Below, in pieces: positions 1-9,600 of a DNA stretch of 64,000 nucleotides. Numbering within the stretch: the stretch's first letter is position 1; each line of letters begins with the position of its first letter. The DNA is taken from NCBI RefSeq assembly GCF_030369675.1, contig NZ_CP128477.1, positions 3,018,001-3,082,000 of the forward strand, written 5' to 3'. The DNA comes from Peteryoungia algae. Its GTDB lineage: Bacteria > Pseudomonadota > Alphaproteobacteria > Rhizobiales > Rhizobiaceae. The notes under the pieces are model-generated. The model saw nothing but the letters and a program-made list of their open reading frames with translations. It ran no database searches and was not told where the DNA came from. Both the position numbers and the translations under genes were made by a program.

Positions 1-23
1 AGGCATCGCCCCCCTCTGTGCGA

Positions 24-953
24 TTAGTCCTGGATCGGGGGCAGTTGCGCTTCGATCTGCGAGCGATACTGCTGGTAGCGGGTCGGCAGCTTCAACGCCT
101 CACCGAGATGAGCGGTGTCTTCGTCTCGGTTGAAACCGGGTTCATTCGTGGCGATCTCGAACAGCACGCCGCCCGGCGTGCGGAAGTAGATCGCCCAGAA
201 GTAGTCGCGGTCGATGACAGGTGTGACCTGGTAGCCCGTGTCGAGAAGCGCCTTGCGGACTTCGAGCTGTGCCGCACGGTCTTCGACCGCAAAGGCAACG
301 TGGTGGACCGAACCCGCACCCTGCATGGCACGCGATGCACCCGGCAGGACTTCGAGATCGATATAGTCGGCGCCATTGCCGCCTGGAACCGCGTAGCGAA
401 TGAAATCGCCCTGGTTGTCAACCGGCTGATAGCCCATGAACTTCAGGAGTTCGCCGGTGGCACCTTCATCGCGCAACCGCATGGTCACACCCCGGAAGCC
501 ATGGATCCCTTCGGAAATCCCGACCGGACCGGCAAACGGCACACGGCTGTCACCATCGACTTCCGCAAGCGCAAAACCGTCGCCATCGGGCCCGGCAAAA
601 CGCAGACGATTCTCACCGAAGAGGGAGTAGGCACCGAGGTCCTTCACGCCTTCCTTCGACAATCTTTCTTGCCAGAAGCCGAGCGTGCCCTTCGGTACGG
701 AGAACACCGTTTCCGAAACTTCACCGGCACCGCGACCACCCTTGCCCATATTGGCAAAGGGGAAATAGGTCATGACCGACCCGGCATTGCCGACTTCGTC
801 GCCATAATAGAGATGGTAGACATCGGGAGCATCGAAGTTGACGGTCTTCTTGACCCGGCGCAAACCGAGGGTCTTTGTGAAGAAGCTGTTGTTTTCCTGG
901 GCATCCGCAGCCATCGAGGTAACGTGATGCAGGCCTTTGATCTGGGTAAGCAT
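24..953 (-). CDS. Ring-cleaving dioxygenase of the VOC (glyoxalase/bleomycin-resistance) superfamily, MhqO-like
   Basis: The 309-residue product has two tandem VOC modules, roughly residues 1-130 and 145-280, as in extradiol ring-cleaving dioxygenases of the MhqO/LinE type. Candidate metal ligands are visible: the HH pair in GLHHVTS near residues 9-10, the HH in VHHVAFAV near 217-218, and the Glu in the FEIAT motif near 266. I chose the ATG at 953 because homologs begin with MLTQIKGLHH; the extra eight upstream residues look untranslated. The gene is divergent from a LysR regulator, the usual arrangement for quinone-responsive catabolic genes. The substrate is not visible from sequence; a hydroquinone or catechol is an inference. 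The protein should be cytosolic. Confidence 0.85.
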   Translation of the reverse strand: MLTQIKGLHHVTSMAADAQENNSFFTKTLGLRRVKKTVNFDAPDVYHLYYGDEVGNAGSVMTYFPFANMGKGGRGAGEVSETVFSVPKGTLGFWQERLSKEGVKDLGAYSLFGENRLRFAGPDGDGFALAEVDGDSRVPFAGPVGISEGIHGFRGVTMRLRDEGATGELLKFMGYQPVDNQGDFIRYAVPGGNGADYIDLEVLPGASRAMQGAGSVHHVAFAVEDRAAQLEVRKALLDTGYQVTPVIDRDYFWAIYFRTPGGVLFEIATNEPGFNRDEDTAHLGEALKLPTRYQQYRSQIEAQLPPIQD

Positions 954-1033
954 GGCTGATCCTTTCCCGGCACTCACGCCGGTCTTGTTCTGTTGGATCG
1001 AATATAGGTCATGGCTTTCTGCATGATAATGTC

Positions 1034-1057
1034 TGTAATATTGCGAATATTGTTACA
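1034..1057. promoter_or_regulatory. Candidate LysR operator in the divergent intergenic region
   Basis: The dyad AATATT-GCG-AATATT (1037-1051) lies inside outer arms TGTAA (1034-1038) and TTACA (1053-1057), just upstream of the LysR start and between the divergent genes. LysR regulators typically bind AT-rich T-N11-A dyads in this position, so the site is a reasonable operator. Binding itself is inferred. Confidence 0.45.
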
Positions 1058-1074
1058 TTTGGAGCAACAATCAC

Positions 1075-1986
1075 ATGGGCGAAGTCGAGGCGATCCGGAC
1101 GTTCCTGGCGGTCGCACAGCATAGCAGCTTCAGTGCGGCTGCGCGCCTTCTCGGCATGACAGCGGCTTCGGTTACCCGGACCATCTCCGCACTGGAGGAA
1201 CAGCTGGGCGTTCAGCTTCTGCTGCGAACCACGCGGAAAGTTTCGCTGACCTCGGCCGGCGCCGCCTATGCCGCCCGCGTCGCCCCACTGGTTGAGGGAC
1301 TTGCCCGGGCGGCGGAGGAAACGCGGGATCTGCAAAAGGTGACTGCCGGCTCGATCCGCGTATCGGCGCCGATGTCGCTTGGCCTGAAGGTATTGCCGAC
1401 CGTGTTGTCACAGTTCGCGATCATTCATCCGAAGACGAGTGTCGCAATTGAACTCTCGGACCGTTTCGTCGACATCCTCGATGAGAACTACGACCTGGCG
1501 ATCCGGATCTCGGGGCCCCCGACCGACAAGTCGACGATCTGGCGCAAGATCCGTCCCGTGCCCCGTCTTCTCGTGGCCTCACCATCCTATCTCGCGAAAC
1601 ACGGCACACCGAAGCTTCCCGAAGACCTCGCGACACTCGAATGCCTGAGCTACCACGACCATTCGAAAACCGAGACCTGGGAGCTGAGCAGGCCGGGCCA
1701 GACACGAACTGTGGATGCCAGGGGCCGCTTTTCGATCAACAACGGTGATTTTCTCTGCCGCCTGGCCGCCGCCGGGGAGGGAATTGCCTTGCTGCCACGT
1801 TTCATTGTCGAGGACGACCTGCGCGCGGGCACCCTGGTCGAGGTCCTGCCGGGGTGGACGACGCCGGAAATCTGGCTGACGCTATACTACCCGCCCTACG
1901 AACAGCTCCCCCTGCGGGTCGCGACGTTCTCGGACTTCTTCGAGGCCTTCGTCAAGGAGAGCTGGGACGGCGGCCAGTCCTCCTGA
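1075..1986 (+). CDS. LysR-family transcriptional regulator
   Basis: The 303-residue protein has an N-terminal winged helix-turn-helix at about residues 1-60 (FLAVAQHSSFSAAARLLGMT followed by a recognition helix with VTRTISALE) and a LysR substrate-binding domain from about 90 to 295. GGAG at 1061-1064 is a suitable ribosome binding site for the ATG at 1075. It is transcribed away from the VOC dioxygenase gene and very probably controls it, as is common for LysR pairs. Length and domain order are normal for the family. The inducer cannot be deduced. Confidence 0.9.
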   Translation: MGEVEAIRTFLAVAQHSSFSAAARLLGMTAASVTRTISALEEQLGVQLLLRTTRKVSLTSAGAAYAARVAPLVEGLARAAEETRDLQKVTAGSIRVSAPMSLGLKVLPTVLSQFAIIHPKTSVAIELSDRFVDILDENYDLAIRISGPPTDKSTIWRKIRPVPRLLVASPSYLAKHGTPKLPEDLATLECLSYHDHSKTETWELSRPGQTRTVDARGRFSINNGDFLCRLAAAGEGIALLPRFIVEDDLRAGTLVEVLPGWTTPEIWLTLYYPPYEQLPLRVATFSDFFEAFVKESWDGGQSS

Positions 1987-1991
1987 TCGGC

Positions 1992-2678
1992 TTAGCGGTC
2001 ACGCCGCAAAAACTCGCCGATTTCTTGCGCGATCTTGTCGGTCGCAATCGGGACCTCGACCTTTTTCACGTCTTCGAAAAGCGTCTCGGGAATGGCCGTC
2101 TTGCGGGCCTCGGCAAGTCCTTCAAAGAAGCGCGGTGAAAACTCTGGATGCGGCTGATAGGAGAGCCCCCAATCGCCATATCGGATGACCGCATTCTCGC
2201 AACTATCCGTCTTGCCGACGACCTCGGCGCCCTCCGGCACGCGGGTCACCTGATCCTGATGCCAGGCGAGCAAGACTTGTTCCTCACCCGTATCGGACCG
2301 CTTGTAACGGACCGGGCCGGCGGACCATCCACCCTTGAATTTTTCCACCTCGCCACCGAGCGCCTTCGCCATCACCTGATGACCGAAGCAGATGCCGACC
2401 ATCGGAACCTTGGCCGCATGCACCTGACGAATGAAATCTTCGAGCCGGCGAATCCACTCGTGGTCCTCGTAGACGCCGAATTTCGATCCCGTCAGCAGCC
2501 AGCCATCGACTTCGGTCGGGCTATCCGGAAATTCGCCATCGACCACGAAATAGCGCTTGAAGGTGAAGTCAAACTTGCCCAGCAGAGCAGCGAACATGTC
2601 GGCGTAATTGCCGTATTCGCTCGCGAGTTCGGCAGGCGAATGGCCGGTGACGAGGATGCCGATGGTCTTGGCGGTCAT
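1992..2678 (-). CDS. Class I glutamine amidotransferase (GuaA-like domain) protein
   Basis: A stand-alone type 1 glutamine amidotransferase domain of 228 residues. The nucleophile Cys is seen in GICFGHQ and the catalytic His in QPHPEF, with a downstream Glu-rich region, so the Cys-His-Glu triad appears intact. I chose the ATG at 2678 rather than the one at 2723 because an AGGAA motif sits about eight bases before it. Free-standing proteins of this type hydrolyse gamma-glutamyl compounds or provide ammonia to a partner. It is convergent with the LysR gene and divergent from a GntR/FCD regulator that may control it. The substrate is unknown. Confidence 0.85.
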   Translation of the reverse strand: MTAKTIGILVTGHSPAELASEYGNYADMFAALLGKFDFTFKRYFVVDGEFPDSPTEVDGWLLTGSKFGVYEDHEWIRRLEDFIRQVHAAKVPMVGICFGHQVMAKALGGEVEKFKGGWSAGPVRYKRSDTGEEQVLLAWHQDQVTRVPEGAEVVGKTDSCENAVIRYGDWGLSYQPHPEFSPRFFEGLAEARKTAIPETLFEDVKKVEVPIATDKIAQEIGEFLRRDR

Positions 2679-2748
2679 GAGATGTTCCTGCAGCATGGCA
2701 AAAGAGGGTTTCTCCTCTTGCACTCCGTCAGACTATACCAAATGTTAG

Positions 2749-2758
2749 TTTGATCAAA
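2749..2758. promoter_or_regulatory. Palindrome TTTGATCAAA, candidate GntR operator
   Basis: A perfect 10-bp palindrome lies between the divergent amidotransferase and GntR genes, in the only AT-rich stretch of that interval. Its position suits a regulatory site for the adjacent GntR/FCD protein. Such short palindromes also occur by chance, so this is only a candidate. Confidence 0.3.
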
Positions 2759-2834
2759 TTTCAAGAGGGTGAAGGCCCAAATCGAACAATTCCGAAGTTT
2801 GGCAACCGACAAGGGCAGGAGAATTTCGTCGAGC

Positions 2835-3515
2835 ATGGCGAGCGAAGAGCGCAAAGTGGAGGAATCGCTGAAGCAGCGGGTTTACCGGACGCTGCGCGCC
2901 CGTGTCATGTGCGGCGCCGTTGCCCCCGGTCTGCCGATCACCATCAACGGCGTCGCAGATGATCTGGGAGTCAGCGCCATGCCCGTTCGCGAGGCCCTGC
3001 ACCGCCTCGTCGCCGACGGCGCGCTGGAATATCTCGACAATCGCCGTGTCCGCGTTCCGGAAATGACGCTATCGAAGTTCGAGGAAATCATCGCCGCCCG
3101 CACGGCGCTCGAAACACTCGCGGCAATCCGCGCCTTGCCGCACATCGATTCCAACCGGCTGAAGCGCCTGCAGGAGATCGATGCGATGATCGACGAAGCC
3201 TATGGTGCAGATGATCTCCTGCGTTCGACAGAACTCAATTTCCTTTTCCACCGCACCTTGTACGAGCCAGGTGCAAGCGGCGTCCTGCTCGACCTCATGG
3301 AGTCGGTCTGGTTGCGTCTTGGCCCGTTCATGCGACTTGCAACGGCAAAGCTTGAGGAAAGCTACCGCATAGACCGCCACGCCGAAGCCTTGACTGCAAT
3401 CCGCAGGGACGATGCGGAGGCGCTCTCTGCGGCGATCGAGGCCGACATCCAGGATGGTGTCGGCCACCTTGGACGCCATTTCCTGGGCAAGGAAGCGCCA
3501 CCTTCGGCGTCCTGA
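2835..3515 (+). CDS. GntR-family transcriptional regulator with FCD effector domain
   Basis: An N-terminal GntR winged helix (VADDLGVSAMPVREALHRLVADGAL) is followed by an all-helical FCD domain with the typical LNFLFHRTLYE segment and a conserved late His, features of FadR-type regulators. The ATG at 2835 has AGGAGA about twelve bases upstream and gives 226 residues; an in-frame GTG at 2769 would give 248. The gene is divergent from the glutamine amidotransferase, which is its most likely target, and ends 15 bp from the converging P-type ATPase gene. The effector is probably a small carboxylate, but this is not visible. Confidence 0.87.
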   Translation: MASEERKVEESLKQRVYRTLRARVMCGAVAPGLPITINGVADDLGVSAMPVREALHRLVADGALEYLDNRRVRVPEMTLSKFEEIIAARTALETLAAIRALPHIDSNRLKRLQEIDAMIDEAYGADDLLRSTELNFLFHRTLYEPGASGVLLDLMESVWLRLGPFMRLATAKLEESYRIDRHAEALTAIRRDDAEALSAAIEADIQDGVGHLGRHFLGKEAPPSAS

Positions 3516-3530
3516 GTGAGCCCAGCCGGC

Positions 3531-6236
3531 TCAAGCACGCTTCCGCAACGTCAGGCGCATCTGCTTTTCGATCTCGACCAGGGCAAAGAAGACCCATCCG
3601 AGGGCGAAGATCAGCAACCCTTCGCGCAGGGGCACGCTCTCGGTCCCGAACAACGACTGCATGAAGGGCAGATAGGTGACGGCAAACTGGGCAATGGTCA
3701 CCGAGATCACGCAAATCCAAACCACCTTCGTGCCACGAACGGCGCGCCAGGTGAGCGAGGTTCCGTAAATATTGCGGATGAAAAAGACGTGGAAGATCTC
3801 CATGACGACGAGCGTGTTCATGGCCATCGTCCGGGCAAGCTCGATCGAGTGCCCCTTATCCACCGCATAAAAGAAAACACCGAAGACCGCGGCGGCGAAA
3901 AGCAGCGAGACGAGGGCGACGTGCCAGATGAGCTCGCCCGTCAGCAGCGGCTCGTCGCGCCGGCGCGGCGGCCGCCGCATCGTTCCTTCCTCAGATGGCT
4001 CGAAGGCGAGGGCGAGGCCGAGCGTGATCGCAGTGACGAGATTGATCCAGAGAATTTGCACAGCGGTCACCGGCAGGGCGAGGCCGACGAAAAGCGCAAT
4101 CATGATCGTGGTGGCTTCACCGGCATTGGTCGGCAAGGTCCAACTGATCACCTTCTTGATATTGTCGTAGACGGTTCTTCCCTCACGCACGGCAGCGGCA
4201 ATCGACGCGAAATTGTCATCTGCCAACACGAGTTCCGCGGCCTCCTTGGCCGCCTCACTCCCCTTGACCCCCATGGCGATCCCGGCATCGGCACGCTTGA
4301 GCGCCGGCGCATCGTTGACGCCGTCACCGGTCATCGCGACCGTCAACCCTTGTGATTGAAGCGCGGTGACGAGCCGCAACTTGTGCGCCGGCGAAGTGCG
4401 GGCAAAGATGTCGGTCTCCATCGCCGCAAGCGCCAGCGTCGCGTCGTCCATGCGGTCGATGTCTGCTCCGGTGAGCACCAGGTCGCTGTTCTTCAGCCCG
4501 ACCATGCCCGCAATGGCCCGGGCGGTTGCAGCATGGTCGCCGGTGATCATTTTCACCCGGATCCCGGCCAGGTGGCATTCGGTAACGGCAGCGATCGCCT
4601 CGGGACGCGGAGGATCGATGAGACCGACGAGACCGATCAGCGTCAACGTGCCGGAGAGTTCATCCTGCGTCAGCGGCTGCTCGTCGTCCGAGGGAGCGCC
4701 GGCCGCCACAGCGAGCACGCGCTGTCCCTTGGCTGCGAGGCTTTCCACCATGGTCTCCCAATAGGCCAGGTCGAGGGCCGCAGTCTGGCCGTCCGGCATG
4801 CACTGGGCGGCGCAGAGCGCAAAAACTGCCTCCGGCGCTCCCTTCACATGCACATGCCTTCGTCCCTCCTCGTCCTGATGAAGCACAGCCATATACCGGT
4901 GCGCCGCATCGAAAGGAATGGCGTCGACACGCGTCCAGCCCACCGCGAACGGATCGCCCCCGTTCCCGGTGATCTTGCCCGCAAGGGCCATCAGTGCCCC
5001 TTCCATCGGATCACCTTCGACCTGCCATGCCCCATCGGCCGAGCGCAGGACGGCATCATTGCAGAGGCCCGCCGCACGGGCGAACGCGAGAAGCACGGCA
5101 TGTTCACGCGGATCCGCATCCGCTTCATTCCAACGGACTGCGCCGCCGGGTGCATACCTGTCACCGTCGACGCGATAGATGTGACGCGCTGCGACCAGGT
5201 TCGCCACCATCATTTCATTTCGGGTCAGTGTGCCCGTCTTGTCCGTGCAGATTACCGACACCGAGCCGAGCGTTTCGATTGCCGGCAGACGGCGCACGAT
5301 CGCGTTTCGGCGGGCCATGGCCTGCACCCCGACGGCGAGCGTGATCGTCATCACGGCTGGCAGGCCCTCAGGAATGGCGGCAACCGAAAGACCGACGATG
5401 ATCATGAAGAGTTCGGCAAAGGGCAGATGACCGACCACGAGTCCGTAGGCGAGCAACAGTGCCGCAATGATGAGGATAAAGAGCGTCAGCCAGCGCGAGA
5501 AAATGTCCATCTGACGCACGAGCGGCGTCGACAGGGTTACGACCCTTTCCAGCATACCACTGATCTTGCCGATTTCTGTTGCCATGCCCGTTGCGACCAC
5601 AATGCCCCGCCCGGTGCCAGCCGCAACGAGTGTCCCGCTATAGAGCATGGAACTGCGATCACCGAGCGCAGCATCGATTGCAACCGGGTCGGTAGATTTG
5701 TCGACCGGAACGGATTCGCCGGTCAGGACGGCCTCTTCGAGCTTGAGGCTACGCGCCTCCAGCAATCTCATATCCGCCGTCACCCGATCGCCCGCCTCGA
5801 TCAGGACGATATCGCCCGGCACGAGGTCCGAAGCATCGACAGATGTCCGACGGCCGTCCCGCAGCACAGCGGCACGTGGCGCCAGCATACCGCGAATCGC
5901 ATTCATCGCCTCCTCGGCGCGCCCCTCCTGCAAGAAGCCGACAACCGAGTTGCCGAGCACGACTGCAATGATAACGCCGGTATCGATCCAGTGCTGAAGG
6001 AACGCCGTTACAATGGCCGAGGCGATGAGCACATAGATCAATACGTTGTGAAACTGAGAAAGAAAGCGCACCAGTGGGCCTCGGCTCGGTGCCGCGATCA
6101 GGCGGTTCGGACCATGAGCCGCAAGTCTGCGCTCCGCCTCTGGCGTTTCGAGTCCGGTGCTTTGCGAACCGATGATCCGAAGGGTTTCGTCCTTCGGCAA
6201 TGCGTGCACTGCCAGTTCCTCAAGATTGTCTGTCAT
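3531..6236 (-). CDS. Cation-transporting P-type ATPase (type II-like)
   Basis: A full-length 901-residue P-type ATPase of the inner membrane. Visible motifs in order: an N-terminal cation-ATPase domain, the actuator loop TGES at about 172-175, the transmembrane PEGL motif at 289-292 typical of type II pumps, the phosphorylation motif DKTGTLT with Asp332, a nucleotide-binding domain with KGAPE, the hinge TGDGVNDAP, and a C-terminal block of membrane helices. There is no N-terminal metal-binding Cys pair, so heavy-metal (type IB) transport is unlikely; calcium, magnesium or monovalent cations are possible. Relatives of this type often occur in low-oxygen stress regulons, and an FNR-like site lies upstream. 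The ion is not determined by sequence alone. Confidence 0.9.
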   Translation of the reverse strand: MTDNLEELAVHALPKDETLRIIGSQSTGLETPEAERRLAAHGPNRLIAAPSRGPLVRFLSQFHNVLIYVLIASAIVTAFLQHWIDTGVIIAVVLGNSVVGFLQEGRAEEAMNAIRGMLAPRAAVLRDGRRTSVDASDLVPGDIVLIEAGDRVTADMRLLEARSLKLEEAVLTGESVPVDKSTDPVAIDAALGDRSSMLYSGTLVAAGTGRGIVVATGMATEIGKISGMLERVVTLSTPLVRQMDIFSRWLTLFILIIAALLLAYGLVVGHLPFAELFMIIVGLSVAAIPEGLPAVMTITLAVGVQAMARRNAIVRRLPAIETLGSVSVICTDKTGTLTRNEMMVANLVAARHIYRVDGDRYAPGGAVRWNEADADPREHAVLLAFARAAGLCNDAVLRSADGAWQVEGDPMEGALMALAGKITGNGGDPFAVGWTRVDAIPFDAAHRYMAVLHQDEEGRRHVHVKGAPEAVFALCAAQCMPDGQTAALDLAYWETMVESLAAKGQRVLAVAAGAPSDDEQPLTQDELSGTLTLIGLVGLIDPPRPEAIAAVTECHLAGIRVKMITGDHAATARAIAGMVGLKNSDLVLTGADIDRMDDATLALAAMETDIFARTSPAHKLRLVTALQSQGLTVAMTGDGVNDAPALKRADAGIAMGVKGSEAAKEAAELVLADDNFASIAAAVREGRTVYDNIKKVISWTLPTNAGEATTIMIALFVGLALPVTAVQILWINLVTAITLGLALAFEPSEEGTMRRPPRRRDEPLLTGELIWHVALVSLLFAAAVFGVFFYAVDKGHSIELARTMAMNTLVVMEIFHVFFIRNIYGTSLTWRAVRGTKVVWICVISVTIAQFAVTYLPFMQSLFGTESVPLREGLLIFALGWVFFALVEIEKQMRLTLRKRA

Positions 6237-6633
6237 CTGGGACCCTCTGCGATCAAGCGTGATCTCTCATCCGGTAATGGGAAGAACAGGCCCGAAACAC
6301 CTGCAGCTGTCTGCACCATATGGCTGCAGACCAAAGCGAACATGTCGATCCAATAGGGACCTCGCCTTGATCTATGACAATTTTACAGTACGGCCGCGCC
6401 ATCAAAGCACCTCACGCTTTTTGTTGTTGAACCAACCGGGAGATGTGGAAGCACAGGCTCAGGCAAGTCTTGGCGGCTAGAACCGGGTCAAACCGGGTGA
6501 CTTCCACAAGCCTGCCGGGCGAGACCTTCTGCCGGAACGCTGAAAAGGTTGAGATGCGTCGCCTCGATCGGATGGAATGAAAACCGGTGAAATACTTTTG
6601 AGCACATTCGTTTGAAACAAGAGGCCGATAGAC
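6237..6633. other. 397-bp divergent intergenic region between the ATPase and octapeptide-repeat genes
   Basis: I see no gene here. The interval holds an FNR/FixK-like dyad at 6367-6380, a tandem 10-bp direct repeat at 6481-6500 (AACCGGGTCA then AACCGGGTGA), and an inverted CTGCAG pair about 30 bp apart near 6302-6336. Promoters for both divergent genes must lie here, but I cannot recognise convincing -35/-10 boxes. AGAGG about nine bases before 6634 is the likely ribosome binding site for the repeat gene. Confidence 0.6.
6367..6380. promoter_or_regulatory. FNR/FixK-like box TTGAT-N4-GACAA
   Basis: The 14-bp sequence has one perfect half-site (TTGAT) and one with a single mismatch (GACAA instead of GTCAA or ATCAA), with the correct 4-bp spacer. 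It lies about 130 bp upstream of the ATPase start, a distance compatible with class II activation and a long leader. Regulation by oxygen is inferred. Confidence 0.4.
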
Positions 6634-9600
6634 ATGACGTCGCCCATTTCCCTGCTCAGCCCTGCCCAGATCCGGGCGCTCCCCAATTCGACGGTGAACT
6701 CCTGGTCTGACGAGGAGGTGAGCCAGCTTTCGAGCTCGCAGGTCAACGCGCTGACGTCGTCCCAGATATCCGCGCTGCAAACCGAAGCGGTGGCCGGGTT
6801 GTCGACGTCACAGCTCAAGGCTATCGCCCCGCGTTCGATCACCGGCCTCACCCTGGACCAGATCACGGCGCTTTCGACAGAAGATGTCTCAAGTCTGGTC
6901 TCCACCCAGGTCGCGGCCATGTCGGCGACCCAGCTCGGCGGCTTGAGCACGGAGCAGTCGGAAGCACTGACACCAGCGCAGATCGCCAGACTGACCGCGA
7001 CCCAGCTCAGCGCCTTCAGCGCCGAAGACCTTGCAACCTTTTCCGCTGAAGACATGGCAGCCATCAATACGGCTGCTCTCCGCGGGCAGTCGCCGGAAAG
7101 GATCGCCGGGCTCTCGACAACCCAGATTGCGGCATTGAAATCGACCCAGATCGCCGCATTGAGCCCCGCCCAGATTGCAGCGTTGACGCCTGAGCAGGTC
7201 GCAGCCTTCTCGAACACGCAGATTGCGGCGCTCAGCGGAACGCAGGTTGCTGCTCTGACGACCGATCAGCTCGGAGCACTCTCCACGACGCAATTCACGG
7301 CGATCAGCGCGCGCGCTGTCGTCGGACTGAGCACAACCCAGATCGCCGCCCTCGGAAACGAGAAGATCGGGGCACTGACGACAGTCCAGATGGCCTCGCT
7401 GACATCCCGGCAACTTGCGGCCTTGAGTGTGGAGCAGGTCGCCAGCTTCTCGACCAGTCAGCTCTCGGCCATCAATTCGCGCGCCATTTCGGGACTTTCC
7501 ACAGATCAGGTTGCGGCCTTGTCACCGACGCAGGTCGCGAGCCTGACAGGCGCGCAGATTTCGGCGCTGACCCGGACGCAGATGTCTGCCTTCAGCGAGG
7601 ATCAGCTGTCGGCCCTGACCGCGACACAGGTCAGGGCTCTCAGCGCATCCCAGATCACAGCACTGCCGCCAGCGACAGTTGCGGGTTTCACGACGACCCA
7701 GATCGCGGCACTCACGCCGAAGACGGTAGCTGGCTTGAATGCCGAGCAACTTGCTGCGATGAGCGTTGATCAGGTGAAAAGCCTCAGCACATCCCAGATC
7801 TCCGCCATGACCGCGACACAGGTGGCAAGCCTCTCGACGGCCCAGATTTCTGGCCTTTCGCCCGCCCAGATCGGTGCCTTCAGTTCAGCGGCGGTCACCG
7901 GGCTGACGTCTTCGCAGATCTCGTCATTGAGCTTCAACCAGCTGGCGGCCATGTCGACCACCCAGATCTCGGCGCTCAAGGCAACACAGGTAGCAGTCTT
8001 CACGCCCGACCAGATCGCAGGATTTACTGCGACGCAGATACGCGGCCTGACCGGCACCCAGATTGCCGCCATGCCGGTCGAAGCGATCGCCAGCTTGTCG
8101 GGCGAGCAGATTGCTGCGCTCAGTGTCCGAGCCATGGCCGGCCTCACGGCTGACCAGATCGGCGCGATGTCGATGGATCAGCTGGATGGTCTGAGCACCT
8201 CACAGGTCGGAGCCCTGAGTGCCGCTCAGATCAAAGCCATGCCGGCAGAGTTGATCGACGCCATGAGCCCGGCGAAGATCGCTGCCATCAGCACCAAGGC
8301 GATCACTGGTCTGACAGCAGAACGCATGGCAGCACTTGGTCCGGACCAGATCGCAGCACTCACGACCAGCCAGATCAAGGCTCTGAAGGCCGAGCAAATC
8401 GCCGGATTGACCGCCTTCCAGACGGAAGCGATGTCGAATGGCCAGATTACGGCCCTCACCGCCGCCCAGATTTCCGCGCTTTCTGTGAGCGCAGTCAAGG
8501 CTTGGTCACCGTCCCAGATCGCAGCGCTTTCGCCAGCCTCGATCACGGGACTGACGACAGAGCAGATAACCGCGCTCGAAGACAGCCAGATCGACGGCCT
8601 CACCGCCGCACAGTTCGCGAGAATGAACGGCCCGCAGATCGGAGCACTGTCCAAAGCCCAGCTGGCAGCATTGCTTCCGGCAGAAATTGCGGCGATTTCG
8701 ACGAGCGCCATCTCGTCCATCTCCGCCGACAAGATCGACAGCCTGAGCCTCGAACAGATCGCGAGACTGACGACGGGCCAGATCGCCGCCATGAAAAATG
8801 AACAGGTCGTCGCCTTCACGCCGACCCAGCTTGCATCGTTGAGTGCAAGCCAGTTGCAAGCCGTCACGACCGCCCAGATCGCGTCGCTCTCTCCGAGCAA
8901 CATAGCATCGCTGTCGCGTGAGCAGATCGCAGGCCTTTCTGCGCGCACGATTTCCGCCCTGAGCACCGATCAGATCGCCGCCATGTCGGCGGATCAGATC
9001 GACGCCATGACGGCGACCCAGATCTCCGGTCTGACTGCCGCCCAGCTTGGCGCCATGCGCAAGTCCGACATCCTCGCGTTTCTGCCGGCAGAGATCGCGG
9101 CGATCAATACGAGCGCATTCGCCAGTCTCGACGCTGAAACCATTGCTGCGCTGAACCTCGACCAGGTTGCCGCCTTGACGCCCGCTCAGCTCGGAGCGAT
9201 GAGCGCGGAACAGGTCGCCGCCCTGACACCGACCCAGGTGGATGCCTTGAGCGCAAAGCAGGTGGCCGGATTTGGCGCAACGCAAGCGGCGGCACTGACG
9301 ACGGCTTCCCTCGGGGCGATGTCGCCGGAGCAGATCGCCGCATTGAGCGCGTCCGCGATATCAGCGCTTTCGACGAACCAGATCGCCGCGTTGTCAACCA
9401 ACCAGATCGAAGCGTTGACGACGGCGCAGATGGGCGCATTGACCGGTGCGCAGGTCGCCGCACTGACACCGACCCAGCTTTCCAGCCTGCCAACCGCGAA
9501 ACTGGCTGCCCTCAGCGCCACCGGGATCGGGGGCATGACTACCCAGCAGATTGCCGCACTGGGAGCCGACCAGATCAGCGCATTGACGGCCAGCCAGATC

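Noticed and set aside
4356-6356. 666-codon open frame on the plus strand opposite the P-type ATPase
   Set aside because: It is a GC-bias shadow of a gene with all catalytic motifs intact; the translation has no recognisable domain.
6532-6560. EcfG-like GGAAC ... CGTC before the octapeptide gene
   Set aside because: Spacing is 18 and the second element is CGTC, so it fails the GGAAC-N16/17-CGTT rule.
6477-7217. Open frames on the minus strand across the octapeptide gene (also 8226-8966, 9186-9782, 10026-10406)
   Set aside because: They arise because the 24-bp repeat lacks stop codons in several frames; the antisense peptides are themselves repetitive and have no start signals.
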